Assembly: GCA_021813025.1 (NCBI GenBank)
Contig: JAKAME010000005.1
Span: forward strand, 1-38,238
DNA: 38,238 nucleotides
Source of the DNA: Microcaldota archaeon
GTDB taxonomy: Archaea > Micrarchaeota > Micrarchaeia > Anstonellales > Anstonellaceae
Direction of reading: 5' to 3'
The translations under genes and the position numbers were made by a program. Every line of letters starts with the position of its first letter. Within the stretch, counting starts at the first letter, position 1. Below the pieces are notes generated by a model. The model saw only the letters and a list, made by a program, of their open reading frames with translations. It was not told where the DNA came from and searched no databases. Of the stretch, positions 12,311 to 20,529 are shown one piece after another.

Positions 12311-15300
12311 TCAGAGCTTTGCCATCGCGATTTTGAGCTTCATCTCCTCGATTTCCCATTCCTTCACCAGCGCATCGGCAGGGGAATGGCCCTTGAGGTG
12401 GATGGTTTTCGCGCTTACGGTCGATTGAAGCGTTGCCATCTGTTTTTCGGCGGCAGAGAGAAGCTCCTTCGCGCCTGCAAGCCACACGTCCACGGGCTGG
12501 CCGGGGGAGAGGCCCATCTCCTTGCGCATCATCTGCATGCGCCTGCCTATTTCCCTGCCCAAGCCCTCGGAATAGAGCGCATCATCCATCACGCTGCAAA
12601 CATAGACTGTGCCTGAATCGAAAGGCGCGAGGGCGTAGCCTTCGGCTGTTTCGCTCACAGACGCCATGGCAGGCTCTATTTCCCACTTGTTCTCGACTTT
12701 CCATGGCTGCGGCCCGCGCAGGCCTTCGAGGATTTGCTCGGGGGCCAGCTTGGCGAGAGCAGCCAGCACCGCTGGCGAGTCGCCCTTGAACTTGGCGCCT
12801 ATTTTTGTCTTGTCAAGAGAAACATCGAATTTGGATTGGGGGGGAGCGAGGCGCGCATGGCGCACGTTGCAAAGCGCTGCGATGAGGTCTGAGAGGCGCT
12901 CGGCGGCATTCTTCACTTCGGTAGAAGAGGAGGATATGCAGAGATGCTCGGCAGGCCAGCGCAGCTTGAGGTTGGCTTTCGCGCGCGCATTGGCGGCCGC
13001 ATTGACGATGACGCGCGCATGGGTCATCTGGGTTTCAAGAAGCGGGTCGCGCCAGGCAGGATTGGGGGCGGGCCATGCAAGGAAGCTGACCGAATCCTCT
13101 TTCACGTAAGGTTTGAAGACTGCAAGATAGAGGTGCTCGGCAGTGAAGGGGGCGTATGGATAGAGAAGCTGCACTGCGGTGAGCAGGCTTTCATAAAGAG
13201 TGAACAGGCCGGCAGCAGCCTTGCGGTCCTCGCCAAGCCTTTGCTTGAGGCGCTTGAGATAGAAGCGGCTGACGTCTTCAACCAGGAATTCCTGCAGGGC
13301 GTAGAGGCCCTCGTGAGGCGCGTAGCCCTCGAACGACTGGCTGACTTTCTCGATTAAGCCCTGCGTGCGGGAGCGCAGCCAGCGGTCCTCCGGCTCGAAA
13401 TCTGCCTCTTCCACCAGCTTGCCTGCGGGCTTGTATGACTGCGCCATCCAGCTGCCGACATTGAGCACGATGTCAAGCACGCGCTTGCGCTCGTCAAGCT
13501 CGCGGTAGGAGAAGCGCAAGTCGTCCCATACCGTTGCGGAGAGGCCCCAGAGGCGGAAGGCGTCAGCGCCGTATTTGCCCAAAATCTCCTCTAGCGGAAC
13601 GAAGTTGCCGACCGATTTGGACATCTTCTCCCCCTTCTCGTCAACGAAAAACCCGTGCATGAGCACTGTCTTGTACGGGGACTCGTTGTTTAGCACCATG
13701 CCGCAGCCCAGGAGCGAGTAGAACCAGCCGCGAGTCTGGTCCTTGCCCTCGGTGATGAATTCCGCCTGCAGCTGGCCGTTCTTGGACCATGCGGCAGCCT
13801 CCGCTTCCCCAAGCTGGGCCCATGCGGCAGTGCCTGAATCAAACCACACGTCAAGGATGTCGGGCACGCGGCGCATGGTGCCTCCGCACTCGCAGGCGAG
13901 CGTGATGGAATCAATGAACGGGCGGTGAAGCTCTGGAAGGTCCGGAGCTGACGGGACAAAAGCCGCGACTGGAGGGCGGCCGGCCGCAGGTGTTGGCGCC
14001 CCGCCGGCCGGGCCTGTGCCGGCGGCGCCCGGGCCGGCGCCTGTTCCAGCAAGCAATTCTGCCTTCGAGCCGATTACTTTTCTTTTTCCGCACTCCTTTT
14101 TCTCGCAAACCCAGATTGGCAGGGGCGCGCCCCAGTAGCGCTGGCGGCTGATGCACCAGTCGGGGGCCGAGGAAACAAAGTCGCGGAACCTTGTCTTGGC
14201 GAAATCAGGCTGGAAGCGGATGTTTTTGTCCACCTCTTCCAGCATGCGCTCCTTCAATTTTGAAATTGAGACAAACCACTGGTTTGTTGCAATGAAAATC
14301 AGGGGGCTATGGCAGCGCCAGCAGTGGGGGTAGCGGTGGGTGATTTGCCCCTGATGGATGAGCGCGCCGCAGGTTTCCAAATCGGAGATTATCAATGAGT
14401 TTGATTCACGCGCGCTGCGGCCCACATACTGGCCTGCTTCGGCAGTGTAGAGGCCGGCTGCGTCCACTGGAGATAAGAGGGGAATGCCGGCGCGCCGGCC
14501 CACTATGAAGTCTTCAGGCCCATGCCCGGGGGCGCAGTGGACAAGGCCTGAGCCGTCCTCCATGGTGACGAATTCGTCTGAAAGCACCACCTTGCGCTCG
14601 TAGTCATGGCCGATTTTCGACTGGAGCGGATGCTCGTAGCGCAAACCCTCCAGCTTCTTGCCCGACGTCTCGCCCAATAGGATGGGCGAAACTAAGGGCT
14701 CGAAGGCCATCACCGCATCAAGGCGCTCTTTTGCAACAATCCAGACTTCCTCCCTCACCTTCACTTTCACATAGGAGTGGGTTGGGTGCACCATCACTCC
14801 CATGTTGCCCACCAGAGTCCATGGAGTGGTGGTCCAAATCACGAGAAATTCGTTCGGAGTGTCCTTGACCTTGAACTTGACGTAAATTGAAGGGTCGGTC
14901 TCCTCCTCGTATTCAAGCTCGTAGTTGGCAAGCGTTGTCTCGCAGCGCACGCACTGGGGCACCACGTAGTGGCCGGGCGTGAGCAGGCTCTTTCGCTCGG
15001 CAGCCTGTATGGTGCGCCAAATCGCCTCGATGTAGGAATCGTGGTAGGTGACGTAGGGGCGCTCCCAGTCCATCCAACCCCCGCAGCGCTCGAACTGGGT
15101 TGAAATTACCCCGATGTATTGGGTGGCGAAGCGCTTGCACTCGGCAATGAATTTGGCCACGCCTATTTTGCTTTCAATTTCCTTCTTGTTGGCTATCTTG
15201 AGCTCCTGCTCCACCTTGACTTCGATGGGCAGGCCGTGGGTGTCAAAGCCCGGCTGGTCGCGCACGTTGAATCCGCGCGCCCGCCAGTAGCGCAAAAACG

Positions 15301-15478
15301 AGTCCTTGAGGCATTTGTTCCAGGCCGTGCCGGGATGGATTTGGCCCGTGGCGTAGGGGGGGCCGTCCACAAAATAGAATTTCGGCCCGCCCGCATTCCT
15401 TGCCTTGAGCTTGCGGTAAATCTGGTTGGCCTTCCAGTAGGCCATGATGTTGGTTTCAAGCGATACGAGGTCGGCCAT
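12311..15478 (-). CDS. ileS: Isoleucine-tRNA ligase
   Basis: Class I synthetase that charges tRNA-Ile and edits mischarged valine. The first signature reads ATGQIHPGTAWNK (about residue 47), the HxGT form seen in archaeal IleRS instead of HxGH. The CP1 editing domain contains WTTTPWTL near 215, and the second signature EKMSKSVGN is near 617. The anticodon-binding and C-terminal regions follow, to 1055 residues. Residues about 473-503 form a Gly/Ala/Pro-rich insert close to zinc-ligand-like cysteines (CEKKECG and CECGG), which looks like a flexible loop. It lies in an operon with an upstream membrane protein and downstream msrB. Confidence 0.96.
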   Translation of the reverse strand: MADLVSLETNIMAYWKANQIYRKLKARNAGGPKFYFVDGPPYATGQIHPGTAWNKCLKDSFLRYWRARGFNVRDQPGFDTHGLPIEVKVEQELKIANKKEIESKIGVAKFIAECKRFATQYIGVISTQFERCGGWMDWERPYVTYHDSYIEAIWRTIQAAERKSLLTPGHYVVPQCVRCETTLANYELEYEEETDPSIYVKFKVKDTPNEFLVIWTTTPWTLVGNMGVMVHPTHSYVKVKVREEVWIVAKERLDAVMAFEPLVSPILLGETSGKKLEGLRYEHPLQSKIGHDYERKVVLSDEFVTMEDGSGLVHCAPGHGPEDFIVGRRAGIPLLSPVDAAGLYTAEAGQYVGRSARESNSLIISDLETCGALIHQGQITHRYPHCWRCHSPLIFIATNQWFVSISKLKERMLEEVDKNIRFQPDFAKTRFRDFVSSAPDWCISRQRYWGAPLPIWVCEKKECGKRKVIGSKAELLAGTGAGPGAAGTGPAGGAPTPAAGRPPVAAFVPSAPDLPELHRPFIDSITLACECGGTMRRVPDILDVWFDSGTAAWAQLGEAEAAAWSKNGQLQAEFITEGKDQTRGWFYSLLGCGMVLNNESPYKTVLMHGFFVDEKGEKMSKSVGNFVPLEEILGKYGADAFRLWGLSATVWDDLRFSYRELDERKRVLDIVLNVGSWMAQSYKPAGKLVEEADFEPEDRWLRSRTQGLIEKVSQSFEGYAPHEGLYALQEFLVEDVSRFYLKRLKQRLGEDRKAAAGLFTLYESLLTAVQLLYPYAPFTAEHLYLAVFKPYVKEDSVSFLAWPAPNPAWRDPLLETQMTHARVIVNAAANARAKANLKLRWPAEHLCISSSSTEVKNAAERLSDLIAALCNVRHARLAPPQSKFDVSLDKTKIGAKFKGDSPAVLAALAKLAPEQILEGLRGPQPWKVENKWEIEPAMASVSETAEGYALAPFDSGTVYVCSVMDDALYSEGLGREIGRRMQMMRKEMGLSPGQPVDVWLAGAKELLSAAEKQMATLQSTVSAKTIHLKGHSPADALVKEWEIEEMKLKIAMAKL

Positions 15479-15495
15479 GCAAATCAGCTATTTGT

Positions 15496-15885
15496 TCATT
15501 CCTCGACCGCCATTTCAGGCTCAGGCTCGCTGCCCCTCAGGGTGGTGCGCTCCAGCAGCCAGTCGATGGCCGGGGGGAGCAGGAGGGCTGCGGAGAGCAG
15601 GGTGGCCATCTGCGAGGTCCAGCCCGAGCGGGCGAACAGCCAGCCAATGAGGCCCCACGCGGCCGCTACCAGCACCGCATAATGCAGCAGGGGCTCGATG
15701 TGCTTCCTGCCCGCCTCCTGCCGCCATGACTGCAGTATGTGGTAGCCGCACACGGCTGCCGCCGGCGCTGCGGCAAAGGCTATGGCCGGCGCGCCGGCAA
15801 GCCATTTGAGCTGCCAAGCCAAGACAGCCAGCAGCAGGCCGGCAGCCAGCGCATAGGCGGCCCGCGTGTCCTCAGAATCGGTCAT
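15496..15885 (-). CDS. Small polytopic membrane protein
   Basis: 129 residues, mostly hydrophobic, with about four membrane segments (near 10-30, 33-50, 67-85 and 92-110) and an acidic C-terminal end. No motif or family is recognised. It starts at ATG 15885; the nearest TATA-like box on the minus strand is at about 15918-15926, giving a leader of about 11 nt. It ends 17 bases before ileS, so it probably heads the ileS-msrB transcript. A direct repeat lies just upstream of its start. Confidence 0.6.
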   Translation of the reverse strand: MTDSEDTRAAYALAAGLLLAVLAWQLKWLAGAPAIAFAAAPAAAVCGYHILQSWRQEAGRKHIEPLLHYAVLVAAAWGLIGWLFARSGWTSQMATLLSAALLLPPAIDWLLERTTLRGSEPEPEMAVEE

Positions 15886-15890
15886 GGTGG

Positions 15891-15917
15891 ATAACCTCGG
15901 ATGGAAATAACCTCGGA
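15891..15917. repeat. 11-bp direct repeat between divergent genes
   Basis: ATAACCTCGGA occurs at 15891-15901 and again at 15907-15917, a spacing of 16 bp. It falls between the minus-strand ATG and its TATA-like box, where a bound protein would block transcription. Confidence 0.4.
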
Positions 15918-15945
15918 ATTATGAATAGGGATAGGGCGGGGAAGG

Positions 15946-15953
15946 TATTTAAT
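15946..15953 (+). promoter_or_regulatory. TATA box of rfcS
   Basis: TATTTAAT is centred about 27 bp upstream of ATG 15977 and 21 bp upstream of ATG 15971, indicating a leaderless rfcS mRNA. Confidence 0.55.
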
Positions 15954-15976
15954 GTTTGTTTCGGGATAAGATGGGT

Positions 15977-16960
15977 ATGTCATCTGATTCTCCCATCGAC
16001 ATTACCCCATGGACCGAGAAATACCGCCCCCACCGCCTTGAGGACATCATCGGCCAGAAGGACGTGGTAAAGTCCATGATGGGTTTTGTGAAGGCAGGGA
16101 ACATGCCTCATTTGCTTCTGGCAGGCCCGCCCGGCTGCGGCAAAACAACCGCCACGCTTGCCCTGGCGCGCGAGCTTTATGGAGAGCAGGTCCATGAGTG
16201 CCTTCTTGAAATGAACGCCTCTGACGAGCGCGGCATAGACGTGGTTCGCGGGAAGATAAAGGATTTCGCCCGCACGCTGTCTTTGGCAAAAGTGCCTTTC
16301 AAGCTGATTTTTCTTGATGAAGCCGATTCACTGACCGCAGACGCGCAGTCCGCATTGCGCCGCACCATGGAAATGTATGTCACAAATACGCGCTTCATTC
16401 TTGGCGCAAATTACTCATCCAAAATAATCGAGCCAATCCAGTCCCGCTGCTCTGTGTTCCGCTTCAGGCCCCTGTCTCATGAGGAAATGAAGGCAATGGT
16501 GGAGCGCATCGCCAAAAAAGAGGGCTTGAAATTGGAGGAAAAGGCGTATGAGGCGCTTTTCTATGTGTCTGAAGGAGACATGAGACGGCTGATTAACGCC
16601 TTGCAGGGGGCTGCCCTGCACGGGCCGCACATCAGCGAGGAGAGCGTGTTCAAATTCGCCTCCCGCGCGCGACCAAAGGAAATTCTTGAAATGATGGAAT
16701 TCGCGCTTTCCGGCAAATTCGTGGAGGCCCGCAAGCATCTTCATACTTTGATGGTGAATTACGGCCTGTCCGGAGAAGATGTTTTGGTGCAGATGTACCG
16801 CGAAATTGACAATGTGAAGATAGATGAAAAGGCAAAGGCCGACCTCATCGACCGGATTGGGGAATACAACTTCAGAGTGGTGGAAGGGGCGAATGAAGTC
16901 ATTCAGCTTGAGGCGTGCTTGGCGCAATTGGCAGTGATTGGGAAGGAGAAGAAAGGGTGA
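15977..16960 (+). CDS. rfcS: Replication factor C small subunit
   Basis: AAA+ ATPase of the clamp loader that opens PCNA and loads it at primer-template junctions. It opens with TPWTEKYRP, the RFC box. Walker A GPPGCGKT is at about 50-57, the Walker B DEAD box at 114-117 (FLDEADSLT), and the SRC arginine-finger motif at 156-158. A helical collar domain fills the remainder to 327 residues. Start choice: TATA spacing favours 15977 over ATG 15971 and over a TTG at 15956. The large subunit gene is not in the window. The stop codon forms part of the GGTGA site of the next gene. Confidence 0.94.
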   Translation: MSSDSPIDITPWTEKYRPHRLEDIIGQKDVVKSMMGFVKAGNMPHLLLAGPPGCGKTTATLALARELYGEQVHECLLEMNASDERGIDVVRGKIKDFARTLSLAKVPFKLIFLDEADSLTADAQSALRRTMEMYVTNTRFILGANYSSKIIEPIQSRCSVFRFRPLSHEEMKAMVERIAKKEGLKLEEKAYEALFYVSEGDMRRLINALQGAALHGPHISEESVFKFASRARPKEILEMMEFALSGKFVEARKHLHTLMVNYGLSGEDVLVQMYREIDNVKIDEKAKADLIDRIGEYNFRVVEGANEVIQLEACLAQLAVIGKEKKG

Positions 16961-16965
16961 AAGGG

Positions 16966-18129
16966 ATGAGCAATCAGGCTATTTATTTGCTTTATGCTTT
17001 TGTTGCTATTTCACTTCTTTTTCTAGCTGGGTGCACGACAAATCAACCGAGTCCCTCAACAAATACGACTCCGATACAGAGCGCAAATCTTGCTGAGCAA
17101 TGTCTTGTTTGCAATAATGAGATGTGCCAAACTGACCGCGACTGCCTATATATCAACGCGGAATCAGCAGACGTATGCAAACGTATGGGAAACGAAATGA
17201 TGCGCGATGATAGATTAAAGGAAGGAGGATGGGCTTTTACAAAGAATAATATTGGGGAGTGCATTATTCGCGTAGCAATAAGAAAAAATGATTCTAATAT
17301 CTGCATATCAAATGGACTTCAACTTGATTGCATAGAAGCCGTGGCAAAAAACAATAAGAATCCGGTCGCCTGCGCAAATTTGCTCCCAGAAAAAGATATG
17401 GCTGCGGAATGTTACAAAGAGTATGCAGATTACATAGGAATACTAACATCGTGCAATCAGTTGGAAACGAGCCAAGGACTGAAAAGAACCGTGTGTGTCC
17501 TTGAAAACTTGAGCATAAGCATAGCCCAAGTTGAGGCTATAACTCCTCAGATATGCGTAATCTGGGGCAATAGCGACCTATGTACGGCAACTATTGCATA
17601 TTACAAAAAAGATGTGCCAATGTGTGATTTGAGCGGAACCGAGAAAGGGAACTGCTATGCTGCAATTGCACTAGAAGATCCGTCCTTTGACCTAAAGAAA
17701 TGCGATGCCGTAGGCGTGGATTATCCTGCTTGCTATTTTTCCGTTGCTAAGCGGACAAACAACCCTGCGATTTGCGATGAAGTCCCATCATCTCTAAAGT
17801 CAAATTGTATCAACGAAATTGCACTATATTCATCGGATATAGACTTGTGCTCACAAATAGAAGACATGCCTAATGCAGTCGCATGCGTGCGATATATATT
17901 GAACAAAAGATGCCCCACATATCCCGAACTGGGAGAGTGCAATATCTCAATGAGCGATTGTGACGTAATGAGACAAGTTTTCCAACTTAGTGGGCGTTCT
18001 GACTCAAATCCAGACCAGTGCTACTACGGAATTGCAAAAAAGAATCTTGATGTAAGTGCATGTAGTAAAATTGGAGACATGAATGCACGCACGGAGTGCA
18101 CACAACTTGTTGGACATGCTGCTGACTAA
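16966..18129 (+). CDS. Cys-repeat surface lipoprotein, likely acquired
   Basis: A hydrophobic N-terminal segment ends in a lipobox-like LAGC (about residues 18-21), so the protein is probably exported and lipid-anchored or membrane-tethered. A Ser/Thr/Pro linker follows, then repeats of roughly 35-40 residues, each with paired cysteines in patterns such as CxxxIA and DxxxCxxI, suggesting disulfide-stabilised helical repeats. The start is ATG 16966, 5 nt after GGTGA at 16956-16960, which overlaps the rfcS stop; translation should be coupled. Base and codon use are clearly more AT-rich than in neighbours (about 40% GC in sampled lines), a sign of transfer. Function unknown. Confidence 0.75.
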   Translation: MSNQAIYLLYAFVAISLLFLAGCTTNQPSPSTNTTPIQSANLAEQCLVCNNEMCQTDRDCLYINAESADVCKRMGNEMMRDDRLKEGGWAFTKNNIGECIIRVAIRKNDSNICISNGLQLDCIEAVAKNNKNPVACANLLPEKDMAAECYKEYADYIGILTSCNQLETSQGLKRTVCVLENLSISIAQVEAITPQICVIWGNSDLCTATIAYYKKDVPMCDLSGTEKGNCYAAIALEDPSFDLKKCDAVGVDYPACYFSVAKRTNNPAICDEVPSSLKSNCINEIALYSSDIDLCSQIEDMPNAVACVRYILNKRCPTYPELGECNISMSDCDVMRQVFQLSGRSDSNPDQCYYGIAKKNLDVSACSKIGDMNARTECTQLVGHAAD

Positions 18130-18168
18130 ATTGGTTTCACGCCTTTGGCAGTCTGACCCAATAACAAT

Positions 18169-18546
18169 TTATTTCCCCTTCAGCACACCCAATAGCTGCC
18201 TGTCGTAAGTCAGGACTTCCTCCCCGCGCCGGAAGGACAGATTGGCCAAGCAATAGTCGTTGAAGCTGATTTTGCGGCGCAAATTCCTCAACAAGCTGAG
18301 CGTGCCGGCGGCTTCCTCCCTGCTCACTGGATAGAGTTCAAAGCGCTCGTTGGAGCGGATCTCGTCCAAGGCGGCCAGTGCGAAATCCGGCCCTTGCTTG
18401 TAGATGAGGGCAGTGGCCAGTTCTTCAAGAATCCTGTCAGGCACAAGAATGGAGCCATTGGTCGAACGGCTGTCGGAAACGGCCTTCTGGTGGTCGGCAT
18501 CGTCCGCCACTAAGAGGGCGAACAAGAAGCAGGTGTCGGCAATCAT
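18169..18546 (-). CDS. PIN-domain ribonuclease, VapC-like toxin
   Basis: 125 residues with the PIN acidic set: Asp4 (IADTCF), Glu42 (LEELATAL), Asp97 (FNDYCLA) and Asp115 (TYDRQL). These would bind Mg or Mn and cut RNA; VapC toxins usually cut tRNA or rRNA, but the target here is unknown. It overlaps the upstream small gene by 4 bases (18543-18546), the usual coupling in vapBC operons. All four acidic residues are present, so it should be active. Confidence 0.88.
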   Translation of the reverse strand: MIADTCFLFALLVADDADHQKAVSDSRSTNGSILVPDRILEELATALIYKQGPDFALAALDEIRSNERFELYPVSREEAAGTLSLLRNLRRKISFNDYCLANLSFRRGEEVLTYDRQLLGVLKGK

Positions 18547-18776
18547 TGACGCGCCACCCCATAGACAATCTCATCGATGTGCCGGCTGCCATAGGTCTTC
18601 TTTTTGCTCTTTGGGAAAGATTCGACCCATGCAATCAAGTCATCCAAATCCTTGGTTTTGGGGGGCTCCGCTTCCCATCGCCCTGCATTCACAACATCGC
18701 TGAAGCTCATGCCCGCCTTCTTGTGGCGGCGCAGCAGAGCGTAGGCGGCTTCGGAGAGGCTGACCATTTTTACCAT
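18543..18776 (-). CDS. VapB-like antitoxin
   Basis: A 77-residue protein just upstream of, and overlapping, the PIN toxin. The first 30 residues (MVSLSEAAYALLRRHKKAGM) fit a small DNA-binding fold of the kind seen in archaeal VapB or DUF217-type antitoxins; the rest is charged and could wrap the toxin. ATG 18776 lies 26 bp from a TATA box, so the mRNA is leaderless; ATG 18767 is an alternative. A palindrome covering the transcription start suggests autorepression. The assignment rests on position and size more than on sequence. Confidence 0.75.
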   Translation of the reverse strand: MVKMVSLSEAAYALLRRHKKAGMSFSDVVNAGRWEAEPPKTKDLDDLIAWVESFPKSKKKTYGSRHIDEIVYGVARQ

Positions 18777-18785
18777 ATACGTATA
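18776..18785. promoter_or_regulatory. Palindrome at the vapBC start, candidate operator
   Basis: TATACGTATA is a perfect 10-bp palindrome that covers the predicted vapB transcription start. Binding by the antitoxin-toxin complex here would shut off the operon. Confidence 0.4.
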
Positions 18786-18796
18786 CTATACATAAA

Positions 18797-18807
18797 CTAT
18801 TTAAACC
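18797..18807. promoter_or_regulatory. Shared, near-symmetric TATA box
   Basis: CTATTTAAACC reads as a TATA box on both strands. It is 26 bp from the vapB ATG on the minus strand, and would start plus-strand transcription near 18828, 27 nt before the 54-codon gene. Confidence 0.5.
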
Positions 18808-18854
18808 TTGCAGACGGCAGCTTTCCGCACTAGGACAAAGACAGGGGTGCCACC

Positions 18855-19019
18855 ATGTCGAGCGACAAAGCGAAGGAATCCAAACGGAGGGAAGCTACCG
18901 GACCTGAGGAAGCCCGCCTCGTCGCCAAAGGGATTTTGGCCTGCATGGAAAAAATCCGCAGCGGCAAAATGAGAACCATTACCCTGCGGCAGGCCGTCCA
19001 GGAGGGCGTTTTCGATTAA
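18855..19019 (+). CDS. 54-residue charged protein, possible orphan antitoxin
   Basis: A short frame of 54 codons starts at ATG 18855, 5 nt after GGTG (18846-18849), and ends at TAA 19017-19019. The protein has a Lys/Arg/Glu-rich beginning and a helical middle, and ends with RTITLRQAVQEGVFD. Its size and its place, divergent from a toxin-antitoxin pair with an apparently shared TATA box, suggest an antitoxin or small regulator. I do not recognise the family. The ribosome-binding site at the house spacing supports a real gene. Confidence 0.6.
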   Translation: MSSDKAKESKRREATGPEEARLVAKGILACMEKIRSGKMRTITLRQAVQEGVFD

Positions 19020-19037
19020 AACTGACCGGATAGTCTG

Positions 19038-19046
19038 TTTTAAAAG
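19038..19046 (+). promoter_or_regulatory. TATA box of the 118-residue gene
   Basis: TTTTAAAAG predicts transcription from about 19067, 11 nt before ATG 19078. Confidence 0.45.
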
Positions 19047-19077
19047 ATTTATGACTCTGCACCAGCCCTAGGCCCGC

Positions 19078-19434
19078 ATGAGCGGGCCGGAAGGAAGCGG
19101 CCAAAAAAGAAACCAGAGGTTTGAGGCAAACAATATGGACGCACCTATCCTTAATGCTAAAACGCTGGGCGACCTCATCCCCAGCGCAAATGCGCTTGAA
19201 AAAAACACCCAGAGCCAGCAGAACAAAATCGTGGAAAAGCGGCTTGTTGACGCGCAGATGAAAAGCGTGCAGGAGAGGCAGATTGACAAGAGCGTTGCCC
19301 CCATAGCAGAAAGCGTCAAGCCGGACGCCAAAGCGGCAGCTACTCTTGTGAATGAGGCGCTGGTGCAGATGAGCTATGGGGATTCCGCCGTGATTGTGCC
19401 GCCAGCCAAGGCAGTTGAGAAGAAGAAAGAATAG
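19078..19434 (+). CDS. Small hydrophilic coiled-coil-like protein
   Basis: 118 residues without membrane segments or cysteines. The middle (about 38-85) is rich in Gln, Lys and Glu and would be helical (QQNKIVEKRLVDAQMKSVQE); the C-terminus ends in a Lys/Glu run. No family recognised. A TATA box and a short leader precede the ATG. It is convergent with pelA, with only 10 bases between the stops. An alternative start is ATG 19135 (MDAPILN). Confidence 0.55.
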   Translation: MSGPEGSGQKRNQRFEANNMDAPILNAKTLGDLIPSANALEKNTQSQQNKIVEKRLVDAQMKSVQERQIDKSVAPIAESVKPDAKAAATLVNEALVQMSYGDSAVIVPPAKAVEKKKE

Positions 19435-19444
19435 AGAACTGGTT

Positions 19445-20494
19445 TTAGGCTGACATTTTGAATCTCAGGAAAGCGGCCAGCCCGCCGATTCCGGCCAATT
19501 CTCTTCCGCCGTCTGATTCGTGCGAGAAAATCATCACCGGAGTCTTGGTTTTCTCCGCCATTTCGATTATTTCCTCCACATCCTTTCTTTGCCTCAATAA
19601 TTCGTCCAGCACAAGCACTTTCTGCGCTGCCGAGCTGTCCACAGCCGCCCGCACGTTCTTGAGCCCGTAGCACACCTTGTCAGAGCCTTTCGAAATCTGC
19701 GTCTTGAATTCCTCCATTGCCTGCATTTCAAGAGCCACGCGCTCGTCGGCAGCCACGCGCGAGAGCACGCCTTTTTTGAGCAATTCGTTGACGCCTGTGC
19801 GGTCGGCATAGGTGCAATGCTCGATGACAAAGCGCGAGGCAAGCTTCGCATCCCGCTCTTTGGCAAACTTCGAAAAATTGTTTGGAGCAAAGCCGGGGCC
19901 GGACACAATGATTTTGTTTGAGCCTTCAAGGCGCTGGAGGCGGGAGAGCAGTTCGCCATAGAATTGGGAGTGGGCCTCGGCCTGTCTCTTGGATTCGTCC
20001 CGCTTGCTGCCCGAACGCTCAAGCTCCCACTCGTATTGCACCCCATACCCGCGCAAAGAGGCCAGCAAAGCCTCGCGCTCGTCAAGCACAAGCACGTGCA
20101 CTTTCGGCCTTTTGGTTTCAGCTATGGCCTGCTTAAGGCGTGAAAGGTGGTGCTCTTTCCAGTCCTTGAAAATTGAAATTGCGAAATCAGGCTCGGCGTC
20201 AATGGTGTGATAGGAGCCTGCCTGCACGTATTCTACAGGTGTGCCTGAGAGGATTTTGCCTGACAGGCGCAGGCGGTTGGCGTGGCGGGCGAATTCGATT
20301 TTTTCAAGCAGGAGAGTGACGTTGATTTTCTTTTTCTCGGCCTGCGCATCTGGGGTGGCCTTGAAAGAGCGCCATGAGACCGCCTCCACCTTGTCTCCGC
20401 TGGCCAGTATGCGCTCAAGGTGCCAGAGGTCTTCGAGGTTCTCAGGCACCAGCTTGATGAGCCCTTCTTTGCGGTCCTGCTTGACGATTTTCAT
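19445..20494 (-). CDS. pelA: mRNA surveillance protein Pelota (aPelota)
   Basis: A relative of eRF1 that enters stalled ribosomes with aEF1A and, with ABCE1, splits them (no-go decay and ribosome rescue). The N-terminus MKIVKQDRKEGLIKLVPENL with DLWHLERIL is characteristic, as are the central VLVLDEREALLASL and the GPGFAPNNFSKF segment, and the C-terminal VLVLDELLRQR. Start: third in-frame ATG (20494), giving 349 residues, the family length; earlier ATGs at 20500 and beyond lack support. There is no Shine-Dalgarno site, so it is probably leaderless. It is divergent from a small membrane protein and ABCE1. Confidence 0.93.
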   Translation of the reverse strand: MKIVKQDRKEGLIKLVPENLEDLWHLERILASGDKVEAVSWRSFKATPDAQAEKKKINVTLLLEKIEFARHANRLRLSGKILSGTPVEYVQAGSYHTIDAEPDFAISIFKDWKEHHLSRLKQAIAETKRPKVHVLVLDEREALLASLRGYGVQYEWELERSGSKRDESKRQAEAHSQFYGELLSRLQRLEGSNKIIVSGPGFAPNNFSKFAKERDAKLASRFVIEHCTYADRTGVNELLKKGVLSRVAADERVALEMQAMEEFKTQISKGSDKVCYGLKNVRAAVDSSAAQKVLVLDELLRQRKDVEEIIEMAEKTKTPVMIFSHESDGGRELAGIGGLAAFLRFKMSA

Positions 20495-20498
20495 AAGC

Positions 20499-20506
20499 AT
20501 TATAAG
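20499..20506 (+). promoter_or_regulatory. TATA box of the 65-residue membrane protein
   Basis: ATTATAAG is centred about 27 bp upstream of ATG 20530. It lies 5 bp upstream of the pelA start codon on the other strand, so the two promoters interleave. Confidence 0.5.
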
Positions 20507-20529
20507 CAAACCCAAGCTTGATATGTCTT

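Noticed and set aside
18776..18806. A/T-rich palindromic stretch as an attachment or recombination site
   Set aside because: No matching repeat elsewhere in the window and no integrase; promoter and operator roles explain it.
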